A stretch of DNA of 64,000 bases from assembly GCA_000511875.1 (NCBI GenBank), contig AZIN01000001.1, positions 1,309,332-1,373,331 of the forward strand, given 5' to 3'. The notes under the pieces were generated by a model. It was not told the DNA's origin, searched no databases, and was given only the letters and a program-made list of their open reading frames with translations. Both the position numbers and the translations under genes were made by a program. This stretch comes from Gammaproteobacteria bacterium MOLA455. GTDB lineage: Bacteria; Pseudomonadota; Gammaproteobacteria; Pseudomonadales; Porticoccaceae. Shown here piece after piece: positions 55,205 to 64,000 of the stretch (within the stretch, counting starts at the first letter, position 1; each line of letters starts with the position of its first letter).

Positions 55205-56890
55205 TCACTGAGCAGTCATTTTTTTCATCCGATAAGCAAAAGCCGGACGACTTAGGCCAACTAATCTCGCCGCTTTGGAGATATTGCCCTGGGTTTTTTG
55301 CAGCGCCGAGGTTAACATCGTTTTTTCAAATTTCTCTAGTTCAAAGCCCGAGGAGAGGAGAGAATCGACTAACTCATTAGCGTCAACCCCCTCCGGGAAT
55401 ATCTGATTTTGCAGTTTACCTGCGGGGTCTAGCACCTTAGCCTCTGAAGGTCGTAGAGCACTTTCTGGGAACATGGACTCCATACTAATAACGCCATTAA
55501 TATCAGCCAAAATGACAGCCCGCTCAACCACATTTTCCAGCTCTCGAATATTGCCCGGCCACCTATAACCACATAACATTTCCATACCACGATCAGTAAT
55601 ACCGAGTACATTTTTGTTGTAGAGAGCTCGGTATTTCTCCAAAAAATGCGTAACAAAGAGAGGGATATCTTCTTTTCGCTCACGCAGCGGTGGAATATTG
55701 ATGGGATAAGCACTTAAACGGTAGTAAAGGTCAGCGCGAAATCGTCCCTGCTCCACGGCAACACTTAAATCCTCATTGGTAGCGGCGACGACGCGGACAT
55801 CAATCTTACGGACCTTGTTGTCTCCCACTCGCTCAAACTCGCTCTCTTGCAACACACGCAATAACGTTGCCTGCGCGCGAGGCGTAAGCTCAATTACCTC
55901 ATCGAGCATGATAGTACCCTTGTCGGCGCGCTCAAAGCGCCCCATACGCGACTGATTGGCCCCCGTATAGGCACCCTTTTCCACGCCGAAAAGTTCAGAC
56001 TCTATCAAGTCGGGGGGTATTGCTGCGCAGTTCACTGCGATAAAAGGTTTATCGGCACGATCGCTGGTGATATGTACTGCACGCGCCAGCACCTCTTTGC
56101 CGACTCCAGTTTCTCCCAACAGCAATACAGATACTTTACTGTCTGAGGCTTTAGTCACCATTTCCAGTGCGTGTTTAAAAGGTTTTGATGAGCCAACAAT
56201 GTTAGGTAGTTTATCTCCCTCATTGAGGGATTCTTTGAGCGCCTCCACTGTCGTCTGCAATTTGCTTAATTCTTCGAGTAAAGGGTCGGATTGGTAGTAA
56301 CGCTTGAGCTGTTCATAATTGTCCCATTCTTCTGCAGGCTTGCCTACAGCGAAGCAGCGCTCACCACCACAACTACGGCACTCCAACTCCTGAAAAAATA
56401 TCTCTCGCTGCAACAGCGACGAACTGTAACCACTGGCGTAACCCGTTAGATTCCAACAGCCAGGCTCATCCATCGGCCCCATTTCGTTGGCGCAGATCTC
56501 CACCTCATAGGAGTTGAACCAGACTACTTCGCAGATGAATTCACCGCCTTTCTCGCTGACAACCAGGCGTTGTAATTCCGGCAGCACCATACCGCGCAGG
56601 GCATGCAATTCCGGACCCAAATTAAAGCGATCTTTGATCGACATTTCCGCACCACTGCTGCGCGCCAATTCACCATCGAGTATCCCTAGCTGATAACCCA
56701 GGCGCAGAAAAAACGACTTGCAGCGTTCTTTCCCAATCGTGTCGAAGACTTCCTTGCGGAACTTGCCCAGAGCAGCTTGCGAGAACAATATGACTCGCTG
56801 CTCATTGAGCCAGACTTTGCCCTCCTCACTGGAAAAAGCAATGTGCGGAGTCACTTGGCTTACATCTAATTTAGGTGCATCACTGTCCAT
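55205..56890 (-). CDS. Sigma-54-dependent activator of the XylR/DmpR/MopR type
   Basis: A 561-residue regulator with an N-terminal XylR_N/V4R sensory domain (about 15-190), a linker, an AAA+ domain (about 228-400) and a C-terminal Fis-type HTH (NISKAARLVGLSRPAFAYRMKK). Walker A is GETGVGK at 259-265, the sigma-54 contact loop is GAYTGA at 306-311 (Tyr for Phe), and Walker B is D330-E331. In the sensor, C145, E168, C171 and C179 have exactly the spacing of the MopR zinc ligands (155, 178, 181, 189), and H96 and W124 align with its phenol-binding H106 and W134. It probably senses an aromatic compound and controls the adjacent operon. Confidence 0.9.
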   Translation of the reverse strand: MDSDAPKLDVSQVTPHIAFSSEEGKVWLNEQRVILFSQAALGKFRKEVFDTIGKERCKSFFLRLGYQLGILDGELARSSGAEMSIKDRFNLGPELHALRGMVLPELQRLVVSEKGGEFICEVVWFNSYEVEICANEMGPMDEPGCWNLTGYASGYSSSLLQREIFFQELECRSCGGERCFAVGKPAEEWDNYEQLKRYYQSDPLLEELSKLQTTVEALKESLNEGDKLPNIVGSSKPFKHALEMVTKASDSKVSVLLLGETGVGKEVLARAVHITSDRADKPFIAVNCAAIPPDLIESELFGVEKGAYTGANQSRMGRFERADKGTIMLDEVIELTPRAQATLLRVLQESEFERVGDNKVRKIDVRVVAATNEDLSVAVEQGRFRADLYYRLSAYPINIPPLRERKEDIPLFVTHFLEKYRALYNKNVLGITDRGMEMLCGYRWPGNIRELENVVERAVILADINGVISMESMFPESALRPSEAKVLDPAGKLQNQIFPEGVDANELVDSLLSSGFELEKFEKTMLTSALQKTQGNISKAARLVGLSRPAFAYRMKKMTAQ

Positions 56891-57000
56891 ACTAAACCTG
56901 CGTTATTGGTAGTACATCGATCTGCATTTGTATTTTTTCATCCAGTCTAGAGGCTTGCGCATACAACGTCCACCATCTGTTGAATTGAATTACCAATAGC

Positions 57001-57028
57001 AAAAAAAACGCCGGCCCATGGCCGGCGT
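57001..57028 (-). terminator. Rho-independent terminator after the DUF1329 operon
   Basis: A GC-rich 8-bp stem (57009-57016 with 57020-57027, plus an A-T pair) and a 3-nt loop are followed on the minus strand by eight T (57001-57008). It sits 29 bp past the DUF1329 stop and separates the transport operon from the regulator gene. Confidence 0.9.
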
Positions 57029-57056
57029 AAAGTATCAAACAGAATATGTTAAGTAA

Positions 57057-58364
57057 TTACCGCCCAGTTGCACGCATATTCTGTGGCGTAAAGAGCGATG
57101 TTGGCGTCAGACTTGGATCCACTTGCCCCTTAAACTGGCCAGTAGTGCAGTGGTTGGCCTGTATATCCACCATTGCAAAGGCGTCATCAATAGAGACCCC
57201 TGAACCTTTGTTTTTTGGCAAGTGATGGTCTGGATGAGCCTGGCCAATAATCCATTTTTTCCACAGGTTGCCAGCACGGTCATAAATATTAGTCCGCGGA
57301 ATGGTGAAAGTCTGTGCGTCCATATAGAAGACACGCTTGCTCATAGGGTGATTGCTATCCAATGGGACTGCCTCCACCACATAGGCCTTACGCAACTGCC
57401 ATTCGACATCAGGATAGCATCCACCCTTGCCAGAGAACGCTGCTACTTGGAAGCCGTCACTGTCTTGATGGGTCTCTGTATCAAGAGCCATATCGTTGTG
57501 ATTGTAAAAAGGCAGCAAGACATTTTTAGTCTCAATAAAGTTCCACTTCATATCGGAGACACGGCCGTTATAACCTTCGAAATCCTCAATCATAATATCT
57601 GACCCAAGGAATGCATCGGTCACCTGCCCGGTCGCCAGACGACGCACGCGACGCTGGAAGCCGAGGTAAAGCCAAGCGTTATCACGTTTAAGATCATCAG
57701 CGTTACGCTGGATAAGCAACTGAGTGTTTTTTACATCATAGGGAGCTAACACTTGAAGATAAATTGAGCGATAGAGGTTTGAAGGGTTGGGCTCAATATT
57801 TGGTAGCGGCTCCTGGTTGACTCGTCCTTGGTAATTCAAAAAGTGAAAATTAAACTTTAGGGTTCGCTCTACCTCACCGCTCTCCATGTTGCGGTACTTC
57901 CAATAGAACGGATAGATCGCCGCATTGTCGCCCCAGTTGTAACCATACTTATAGTTCCAGGCTAACTTTTCCCCTGCGCGAGGATCATCTTGTGCAGGCT
58001 CTTCTGTAAACGGACGCCCTGCAACCCAACCATTAATTTCACCGACTTGTTCACCCAGCTTCACATTACCAGCATTTTCTCGGGTTGCTTTTACGTAGTT
58101 TGGATGCAAATCGAATGAGGTAGTTTTACCTACCTTAATCTCCACATCTCCAGCTGCAATAGCAGCCGCCATTTCTGGATCGATAACGCCCGGGAATTGG
58201 CCAATATTATTTGCCGTCAACGTCATACCTGGCGTCAATCCAGAATAAGTCGGCGTGCTGTTGTTATAAGGGTAAAACGAATCGTCAACCGGGGTCGCTG
58301 ATACTGAAATAACTGGCAGCAGTGCGGCGGCAATCGTCATTTTTATTAGTGTCTTATAGTTCAT
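57057..58364 (-). CDS. DUF1329 domain-containing periplasmic protein
   Basis: A 435-residue exported protein with a signal peptide (about residues 1-23). The DUF1329 family (often annotated outer-membrane lipoprotein-sorting-like) is recognised from GLPF/GRPFTEEPAQDDPRAGEKLAWN, the central LLIQRNADDLKRDNAWLYLGFQRRVRRL and the late YVVEAVPLDSNHPMSKRVFYMDAQTF. The fold is thought to resemble LolA/LolB lipid carriers. It has a GGAGAAAAC ribosome site and is the last gene of the four-gene minus-strand unit. A role carrying a hydrophobic compound between membranes is inferred. Confidence 0.9.
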   Translation of the reverse strand: MNYKTLIKMTIAAALLPVISVSATPVDDSFYPYNNSTPTYSGLTPGMTLTANNIGQFPGVIDPEMAAAIAAGDVEIKVGKTTSFDLHPNYVKATRENAGNVKLGEQVGEINGWVAGRPFTEEPAQDDPRAGEKLAWNYKYGYNWGDNAAIYPFYWKYRNMESGEVERTLKFNFHFLNYQGRVNQEPLPNIEPNPSNLYRSIYLQVLAPYDVKNTQLLIQRNADDLKRDNAWLYLGFQRRVRRLATGQVTDAFLGSDIMIEDFEGYNGRVSDMKWNFIETKNVLLPFYNHNDMALDTETHQDSDGFQVAAFSGKGGCYPDVEWQLRKAYVVEAVPLDSNHPMSKRVFYMDAQTFTIPRTNIYDRAGNLWKKWIIGQAHPDHHLPKNKGSGVSIDDAFAMVDIQANHCTTGQFKGQVDPSLTPTSLFTPQNMRATGR

Positions 58365-58472
58365 AGTTTTCTCCTTAACCCATCACACAAATCTGGATGA
58401 TGGCTGGCAATTAGCAATTTATCAGCGTCCCTGCTGCTTCATCCTTCACAATGTTTTTGCTAAACCGTCAAT

Positions 58473-60539
58473 TTAGAAACGGTAACGAATAGCAATTTGG
58501 ATCTCGTCTTCTTTTTCTGCCATGCCCAATGGGCCAGAACGAAAGCGTCCGAGCGGTTCGAAACCAGTCAGGCCTGCTGAGCCTGAGGTTAAACCATCGG
58601 CACCATGCTCTGGCAAAGCGGGGATAGACGTGGTGAACGGTCCAAAGGGATTACATAAGCGACAGTCGTCAAACTTATGGTCGCTACCACCGGTTTTGTA
58701 ATTGCCGGTCAACACTAGCTGCCAATTATCACTAATTAACCAATCGATAGAGGGCGATATCACTGTCGCGCCAGCGCGGAAGTCATGCGCCATAATCACC
58801 TGAGGGCTTAACCGATCATTCATCCACCAACCTTTGACCAATAGCGTAGCAATGTGATTCTTCTCCCAATCAGGCATACCTACTTTGCCCAAAGTCGCTT
58901 GACCTAGTTCATGGTCGAGTAAATGCTGACCAAAGATTTGACCTGAAATCAAGAAGGCACGATCTTTATTGATCGAGCGGATAAAGAAATTTTTGTCTGC
59001 ACCAACGACAAAGCGCACCACATCTGACTCCGAGTAGAGTTCAGGGCGCAGGGTATTGGCAAACTCTTCACCCTGAGTGCCCGCTATCTCTACACGAAAT
59101 ACAGTATCAATAGCCTGCGAATAGTAATCCACCGAAGCGCCAACTAAATTTACTCGGGGAAAAGCCACATCGAAAGCAATTAGATGGTCATAAGTCTGTG
59201 CAGCTCCGCCGGTAAATGGATTAACCACTTCAACATTGCCAGCACGCAGTGAAGGCAGCTGCGAGCGATAGGTTAAGGCATTGACAGACCAACCAAAATC
59301 ACCGCTCACACCCTCAACCTTAAAACCTAACTGAGTATTCGAGAGTTTCCATGAGGGCAGGTCGACATTCCGAATACCAATGGTCTGCGGTCCAAAGTTG
59401 GTAGCCAAAAGTCCTAGACTCGGGTCTGCTGGGTCAAATGGCGCAAAGTTGGCAACAGTGCCACCGTTATCCCACAAATTCTTCATACCACGGAAGAAAC
59501 ATCCAGCATCCAAAATCACATTGGGGGTACCGCACTGCCCAAGATTGTTGGGACGGAATTTATCGAAGTTCCATACCACCTGCATGTTCAAGTCATCGAA
59601 CGAGCCGGTGGCGCCAAAGCGAAAGTCAGCCTTGAGCATCCACATCGGAATGCGAATATCTTCCAACTCGTCGTAGATGTTGTTACGCGAGTAATCTACA
59701 GGATTAATCACATCAAGAACGCGGAACAGATCCGTACGACCCCAGATCACCTGCTGCTTACCGAGACGGAAGTTAATTTCATTATCACCACTTCCCAATA
59801 ACGTGGCATCGACATAGAGTTCACGCAGCCAGTCGGCGCGATCGCTAAATATCTCCGGTGATGCTAACTCTTTTTTGTCGGCATCCATGTAGTCATTGAT
59901 ACAGCCGCGACTGTCGGTATCACAAGGGCGCACCGGCACACCGAAGGCAACGCCATCGGCATGGTTGCGCAGATGATCACCCAGGGTAATCATGCCGACA
60001 TTCGGGTTGTCGGGGTAACTATCCACAAATGTATTGCCTGCCAGCATGCCTGTAGGACCAGAAAATGTTCCCGCAGGCGCCCCCGTAATCTCCTCCACTC
60101 TTGATCCTAGAATGTTAATTGCGGCGAAGTTGCCCACATTCAGGCCACCAGCTGGACCAAGGCCACTGCCGTTAACCGGCACGATCGTAGGTGCGCCAAT
60201 ATTGGCCAATCCGTAGGAGTTGAGAAACGCTGCGCCTCCGGCCTTATCGCCATATTCATCGTCATTCAAATCATACACGGCGTCGTAGCTAATCCGCATA
60301 ATACCGTTGACGCTGACATTGCTAAATGGGCCAACGTCGCCAATAAACTTTAGTCCCTCCAGCTGGAAGCCACTGCGCGCTTTGGAAATACCGATATCTT
60401 TGCGGTGGTGAACCACCTCTTCGCCAAAACCGGACCATTCGACGTCTCTACTAAAAGCACTTTCAACCACTGCAGCGCTAGAAATTCCAGCAACCGTAAG
60501 GCAGAAGGTCAGACGTTTCATAGAGCTTTTTATATTCAT
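58473..60539 (-). CDS. DUF1302 family outer-membrane beta-barrel protein
   Basis: A 688-residue protein with a signal peptide; the ATG at residue 7 (MKRLTFCLTVAGISSA) gives an equally good export signal. The pattern of alternating strands and a terminal Phe (IQIAIRYRF) indicates an outer-membrane barrel, and NFRLGKQQVIWGRTDLFRVLDVINPVDYSR is the DUF1302 signature. These proteins almost always accompany DUF1329 genes. It is probably the outer-membrane pore of the system. It has an AAGGAGC ribosome site and lies 60 bp after the RND gene. Confidence 0.92.
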   Translation of the reverse strand: MNIKSSMKRLTFCLTVAGISSAAVVESAFSRDVEWSGFGEEVVHHRKDIGISKARSGFQLEGLKFIGDVGPFSNVSVNGIMRISYDAVYDLNDDEYGDKAGGAAFLNSYGLANIGAPTIVPVNGSGLGPAGGLNVGNFAAINILGSRVEEITGAPAGTFSGPTGMLAGNTFVDSYPDNPNVGMITLGDHLRNHADGVAFGVPVRPCDTDSRGCINDYMDADKKELASPEIFSDRADWLRELYVDATLLGSGDNEINFRLGKQQVIWGRTDLFRVLDVINPVDYSRNNIYDELEDIRIPMWMLKADFRFGATGSFDDLNMQVVWNFDKFRPNNLGQCGTPNVILDAGCFFRGMKNLWDNGGTVANFAPFDPADPSLGLLATNFGPQTIGIRNVDLPSWKLSNTQLGFKVEGVSGDFGWSVNALTYRSQLPSLRAGNVEVVNPFTGGAAQTYDHLIAFDVAFPRVNLVGASVDYYSQAIDTVFRVEIAGTQGEEFANTLRPELYSESDVVRFVVGADKNFFIRSINKDRAFLISGQIFGQHLLDHELGQATLGKVGMPDWEKNHIATLLVKGWWMNDRLSPQVIMAHDFRAGATVISPSIDWLISDNWQLVLTGNYKTGGSDHKFDDCRLCNPFGPFTTSIPALPEHGADGLTSGSAGLTGFEPLGRFRSGPLGMAEKEDEIQIAIRYRF

Positions 60540-60599
60540 AGTGTTGCTCCTTTATTATTTAATTATTTACCGAGGGATGATTAATACCTCTAACCACAA

Positions 60600-62996
60600 T
60601 TACTCATAATCCTCAGATAGGGCTTGTGAGCGATCCCGGTGAATGGTTTCATCGGCATCAACAGACAATTGGGTTATGAACTTAGGTTTAAAAATAAGCA
60701 CCCAAGACGGGACAAGCCAAAGAGCGGCTATGCCATTGAGTACCACCATGACACTGAGCAGCAGCGCCGCGTCAGCTTGGAAGCGTAAATCGGAGAGAAA
60801 GATCCACATAATAATTCCAGCGATTAACGTTATTGCGGTGAAGCTAACCGCGAGGCCGGTTGTGCGCAACGCTGCACGCACTGACTCACGCAAGTCGCCA
60901 AGACGCACCATCTCCTCGCGGATACGGTCCATCATATAAATGGAATAATCGATACCGACACCTACGCCGACCGCAATAATCGGCACCGTATTGATATTGA
61001 TGCCGACCTCTGCCAAGCCCATATAGGCATAGGTAAGGGTGGTGGCGAAAAACATTGCCACGAACATCATGAAACCCGCCTGAAGCGAGCTGTAGAAAAT
61101 CATTACAAAAGCGAAGATCAGCAAAAACACCAGCGGCAACACAACCTTGTTGGTATCGAAGGCCGCTTCGTTCATTGCAGCGGTAACACCGATGGTGCCG
61201 CCGGCAAGGCGAATGGTTAGGCCATCAACCTTGCCTTCATTCTCTACGATCCACTGCTTCGCCGTGTGGATGGCACGACGGATAGTCTCTCCCTGATGGT
61301 CTTTGTAAAAGAAGACTAGGTTAGCCACGCGCTCCGAAGGATCGACAAACTCTTTCAACGCGCCGGGAATTGGACTGGAGGCCATGTAGGCAAACATCAA
61401 ACCACCGACGTAAAACTCATCTTTGGGTATCTGCTGCCATCGCGGATCATTATTGTGCAGTAACCGATTCACCTGTTTTATCAGATCGGGCATCCCCTTG
61501 GCACCGCCCACATCTGGATCGAGCAACATATGGCGCTCCAGATCCTCAAGCGCTCTCAGTACCTCGGGTTTTTTCATCCCTCCCTCATCGCGATGCTCGG
61601 CGACGATATAAAGCTCTTCTGACCCCGGGAAACTATCGTTGATCGCTTTAGACGAAATATTATAGTCATGGTCTTGATAGAGAATGGGTGATCCCGGCTC
61701 CGATTCACCAATGGTCACATGAGAGGCCACATAACCACCACCGACGGTGAGAACCAGTCCAACCATCAAAATTAACGCTGGATTAGCGGTAACAATGTCG
61801 CTGACGGAATCGGCGACATGACGCAACACATTTTGTTTTAGCTGCGTCTTGGAGGGTTTAGGCAGCACAGACAGCAGCAAGGGGACGGCTAACAGCACGG
61901 TAATAATGATACTGAGTGCCCAAAGCGATGCGTAGTGGGCCAATTTGGTATTCAGCGGAATAGAGCCAATTGCAATCAGCAATAGCCCTACCGCGTCTGA
62001 GACCACTCCCAGTGAGCCTGGGCGGAACAAGTTTTCAAAAGTGCGCCGCGCAGCGACATGAGAATCTCTCGTTCCTCCCAGCTCTGCATAGTAACGTTCG
62101 ACCAGCTGAACACCGTGCGACATCGCCCTCGCCGAAATTAAAAAGGGAATAACCAGACCCAGCGGATCGAGGTTGTAACCAAACAGCGAAATAATCCCAA
62201 TGCCCCAGATAGTAGACACCAACACCCCAGCCAACGGCACCAACACGCCATACCATGAACGAAAATGAAAGATCAGCAGCGCGACCATAATGAGCGCAGT
62301 AAAGACCAATATCTGAAAAATTTGGTCTTTGTAATGGTAGGCCCAGCCAACCAGAACCGGCTGACCAGTGGCATAGATATTGACTCCTTCGCGAGCGTAA
62401 TCTGCACGCAACTGCTGCAGCTGCACAAAGGTCTTTTCATAATCGAGCGCTCCCTCATTGAGCTGCGCCTTAATTAACGCAGTCTTCATATCGGAAGAGA
62501 TTAAAGGACCATAGACCTGTGGATTAGCGACAACTGCTTTGCTCAGTTCAGCCAAGGCCTCCTCACTCATTGGCGGGTCTTGGGGCTTGTAGTAAGGATC
62601 CGAGACGATATTGCCCATTTCAGTGAGCCACACCTTTCGGGTAGTGCGGTGAGTAAAACTGGAGACTAGGTTATGGTTAACGCCAGGTAGACTATCCACT
62701 GCCTGTGTCACCCGGTGTATCAGATCTAGTGTCTCATTGGAAAATATATTGCCCTCTTTCACTTCAACACCCACCAAAATCACATTGGCTCCGCCAAAGT
62801 TATCTTTAATTTCATTGTGAAGCTCGATATAGGGATGTTCTTGCGGCAGCAAGTCAGCAAAATCTGAGTACATCTTCAAACCAGGTATCTGCCATGCAAA
62901 AAATACGGTTGCAGCAAAAATCGCCATCAACACTAATTTAGGCTTGGCAAACAAGCTTATTTCCAGGCGATGAAAAAAATTGGATATCACAGACAT
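60600..62996 (-). CDS. MMPL/RND superfamily transporter (HAE3-like)
   Basis: A 798-residue inner-membrane RND protein of the short (MMPL/HAE3) type with 12 predicted helices and two periplasmic loops. The second-half helix VGVGVGIDYSIYMMDRIREEM carries the conserved Asp-Tyr proton-relay pair; the equivalent first-half segment reads FLISARAMSHGVQLVERYY and lacks the acidic residue. Relatives move lipids, hopanoids, siderophores or other hydrophobic molecules. It is followed by the DUF1302 barrel and DUF1329 protein genes and preceded by the propeller gene. Confidence 0.92.
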   Translation of the reverse strand: MSVISNFFHRLEISLFAKPKLVLMAIFAATVFFAWQIPGLKMYSDFADLLPQEHPYIELHNEIKDNFGGANVILVGVEVKEGNIFSNETLDLIHRVTQAVDSLPGVNHNLVSSFTHRTTRKVWLTEMGNIVSDPYYKPQDPPMSEEALAELSKAVVANPQVYGPLISSDMKTALIKAQLNEGALDYEKTFVQLQQLRADYAREGVNIYATGQPVLVGWAYHYKDQIFQILVFTALIMVALLIFHFRSWYGVLVPLAGVLVSTIWGIGIISLFGYNLDPLGLVIPFLISARAMSHGVQLVERYYAELGGTRDSHVAARRTFENLFRPGSLGVVSDAVGLLLIAIGSIPLNTKLAHYASLWALSIIITVLLAVPLLLSVLPKPSKTQLKQNVLRHVADSVSDIVTANPALILMVGLVLTVGGGYVASHVTIGESEPGSPILYQDHDYNISSKAINDSFPGSEELYIVAEHRDEGGMKKPEVLRALEDLERHMLLDPDVGGAKGMPDLIKQVNRLLHNNDPRWQQIPKDEFYVGGLMFAYMASSPIPGALKEFVDPSERVANLVFFYKDHQGETIRRAIHTAKQWIVENEGKVDGLTIRLAGGTIGVTAAMNEAAFDTNKVVLPLVFLLIFAFVMIFYSSLQAGFMMFVAMFFATTLTYAYMGLAEVGININTVPIIAVGVGVGIDYSIYMMDRIREEMVRLGDLRESVRAALRTTGLAVSFTAITLIAGIIMWIFLSDLRFQADAALLLSVMVVLNGIAALWLVPSWVLIFKPKFITQLSVDADETIHRDRSQALSEDYE

Positions 62997-63024
62997 TTAT
63001 CGTTTTTCCTTATCCATAGAGTAC

Positions 63025-64000
63025 TTAGAATGAAGTCTGAAGCGACAGGGGCAGCAATACACCCCAACCACCGACGATGAGCGCTCGCTGGTGATCTAGA
63101 GCAACCCCAGCCCGAAAATAGGTAGGGATACCAGGGGTTTCAACTTTCAGCCAAGTCTCAGACGACCATTGCAAGACAACACCCTGATCACCCGTGGCAA
63201 TAAGCTGGTCACCCACCATCAAGAAGTTGTAGATCGGAGATTCTGTGGGGGTATCAGTTCGCTCCCAGCTCTCTCCGCCGTTGCTGGATCGCATAATCAC
63301 GCCTTGCAAACCTCCCACCCAACCACTTCCCGCGGAATCAAAGTAAACTGCCAGGGGGTAAAACTCATCGCCGATCGGATCAACAACAGTCCACGTCTCG
63401 CCACCATCCTCAGTGTTGGCCAGCAAGCCAAACTCGCCGGCCACATAGCCCTGCTCGGCATTAGAGAAGGTGATGGCGGTTAACATTGCATCTTCATCCA
63501 AACTGGTAACAGTCCACTCTTGTTCGGCAGCAACGCTGTGGAGCAGAGTCGAGAAACTACCCACCACCCATAACTCGTTATTCTGGGTACATTCAATATC
63601 TTGGACATCTTCTTCTGTGGGCAAGGAATAAGTTTGCCAAGAATCGCCCTGATCGCGGGAATGCCAGACATCCGCCTGGTAGGATAAAGCCACCAGTGAA
63701 CCATCACCGCATACAGCGCTACTGATAAAGTCAGGGTGGTCATCAGCAACACCAAGCTGGTCACGTTGCCATAACTCACCCTCTGCGGGCCGTCTCAACA
63801 GCAGGCCATCATTACCCAGCATGATCAAAGTCTCACCCACCTGCTCCAAAACCATAAGTTGGTCAGTACGACGGATAGGCTGGTTGAGAGTCTGCTCAAC
63901 GCCCGAGAGATTTAAACGCGCCTCACAGGCGCAGAGGAGGCCAGCCATGGCGAGAATCGCTACATTAGAGTAACCTCGTTTCTGACCAAACTTCCTGTGC
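63025..64000 (-). CDS. YCF48-like beta-propeller lipoprotein (5' end outside window)
   Basis: The frame is open to the end of the window. Reading on past the ATG at 63948 gives KFGQKRGYSNVAILAMAGLLCACEA, a lipoprotein signal with C at the LLCAC site, so the real start is just beyond 64000 and the internal ATG is not the start. The body has repeated blades with GxSW or GETW motifs (DQGDSWQTYSLP, DGGETWTVVDP, NGGESWERTDT), as in YCF48/photosystem II assembly-type and sialidase-like propellers. In this operon it is expected to be an outer- or inner-membrane-anchored periplasmic partner of the RND transporter. Start of the four-gene unit. Confidence 0.87.
   Translation of the reverse strand, partial: HRKFGQKRGYSNVAILAMAGLLCACEARLNLSGVEQTLNQPIRRTDQLMVLEQVGETLIMLGNDGLLLRRPAEGELWQRDQLGVADDHPDFISSAVCGDGSLVALSYQADVWHSRDQGDSWQTYSLPTEEDVQDIECTQNNELWVVGSFSTLLHSVAAEQEWTVTSLDEDAMLTAITFSNAEQGYVAGEFGLLANTEDGGETWTVVDPIGDEFYPLAVYFDSAGSGWVGGLQGVIMRSSNGGESWERTDTPTESPIYNFLMVGDQLIATGDQGVVLQWSSETWLKVETPGIPTYFRAGVALDHQRALIVGGWGVLLPLSLQTSF

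Noticed and set aside
58365-58472. Sigma-54 promoter before the DUF1329 gene, as expected from the neighbouring activator
   Set aside because: No TGGCAC-N5-TTGC element was found on the minus strand here, nor in the 60540-60599 and 62997-63024 gaps; the operon promoter is probably beyond the window.
63025-63948. Internal ATG at 63948 as start of the propeller gene
   Set aside because: The frame continues to the window end, and the upstream codons complete a lipoprotein signal sequence, so the start lies beyond the window.

Overview
The window looks like a chromosomal segment of a heterotrophic marine gammaproteobacterium, most likely a relative of the SAR92/Porticoccaceae group. This is an inference from gene content: a green-tuned proteorhodopsin with a complete retinal pathway, two photolyase/cryptochrome genes, YaeQ, DUF1415, DUF2237, DUF1329/DUF1302 genes, and enzymes typical of oligotrophic marine bacteria. 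No rRNA, tRNA, CRISPR array, prophage or intact insertion sequence was seen. Several genes use TTG or GTG starts.

Positions 1-11460 form a light-related island. It holds the 3' part of a cryptochrome-DASH gene, an iron-sulfur photolyase, a divergent serine hydrolase, a proteorhodopsin with its own promoter region and terminator, and then a tight, mostly overlapping cluster crtE-crtI-crtB-crtY-blh-idi2 ending in a strong terminator. Together these make geranylgeranyl-PP, phytoene, lycopene, beta-carotene and finally retinal for the proton pump.

Positions 11500-30830 are mostly housekeeping and catabolic genes: a 3-hydroxyisobutyryl-CoA hydrolase-like protein, YaeQ, a YlqF-type GTPase, a YhiN-type flavoprotein with DUF1415, an MFS carrier, a penicillin-acylase-type lipoprotein, two Old Yellow Enzyme-like proteins, a DnaQ/GIY-YIG fusion nuclease, a thioesterase, a glutaredoxin-like protein with no cysteine, and an MFS carrier-Bax-M19 dipeptidase operon.

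Positions 31200-36200 carry a copper/silver-type efflux set: a small Cys/His/Met-rich exported protein, CusB and CusA, with no outer-membrane CusC. Positions 36200-44760 are on the minus strand and include a methyltransferase, DUF2237, a serine hydrolase, a remnant of a GH16 glucanase, an N-acyl-D-amino-acid deacylase-like amidohydrolase, an alkylsulfatase-like metallo-beta-lactamase, a PF10118 protein and a thiolase. Divergent from the thiolase are a haloalkane dehalogenase and an overlapping alpha/beta hydrolase. A DUF6122-like membrane protein, a truncated purine permease, a bile-acid/sodium symporter, and a LysR regulator divergent from scoAB follow.

Positions 51800-64000 hold small membrane proteins, a PQQ-type aldose dehydrogenase, a GST, and the most interesting block. 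That block is a MopR/DmpR-type sigma-54 activator, in which the zinc site and the two main phenol-contacting residues appear conserved, next to a minus-strand operon of a YCF48-like propeller lipoprotein, an MMPL/RND transporter, a DUF1302 outer-membrane barrel and a DUF1329 periplasmic protein. I read this as a candidate envelope-spanning transport system for a hydrophobic, perhaps aromatic, compound.

The window also has an unusual number of short perfect tandem repeats, namely 5, 9, 15, 15 and 22 bp units and a G10 tract, mainly at gene ends and in untranslated regions.
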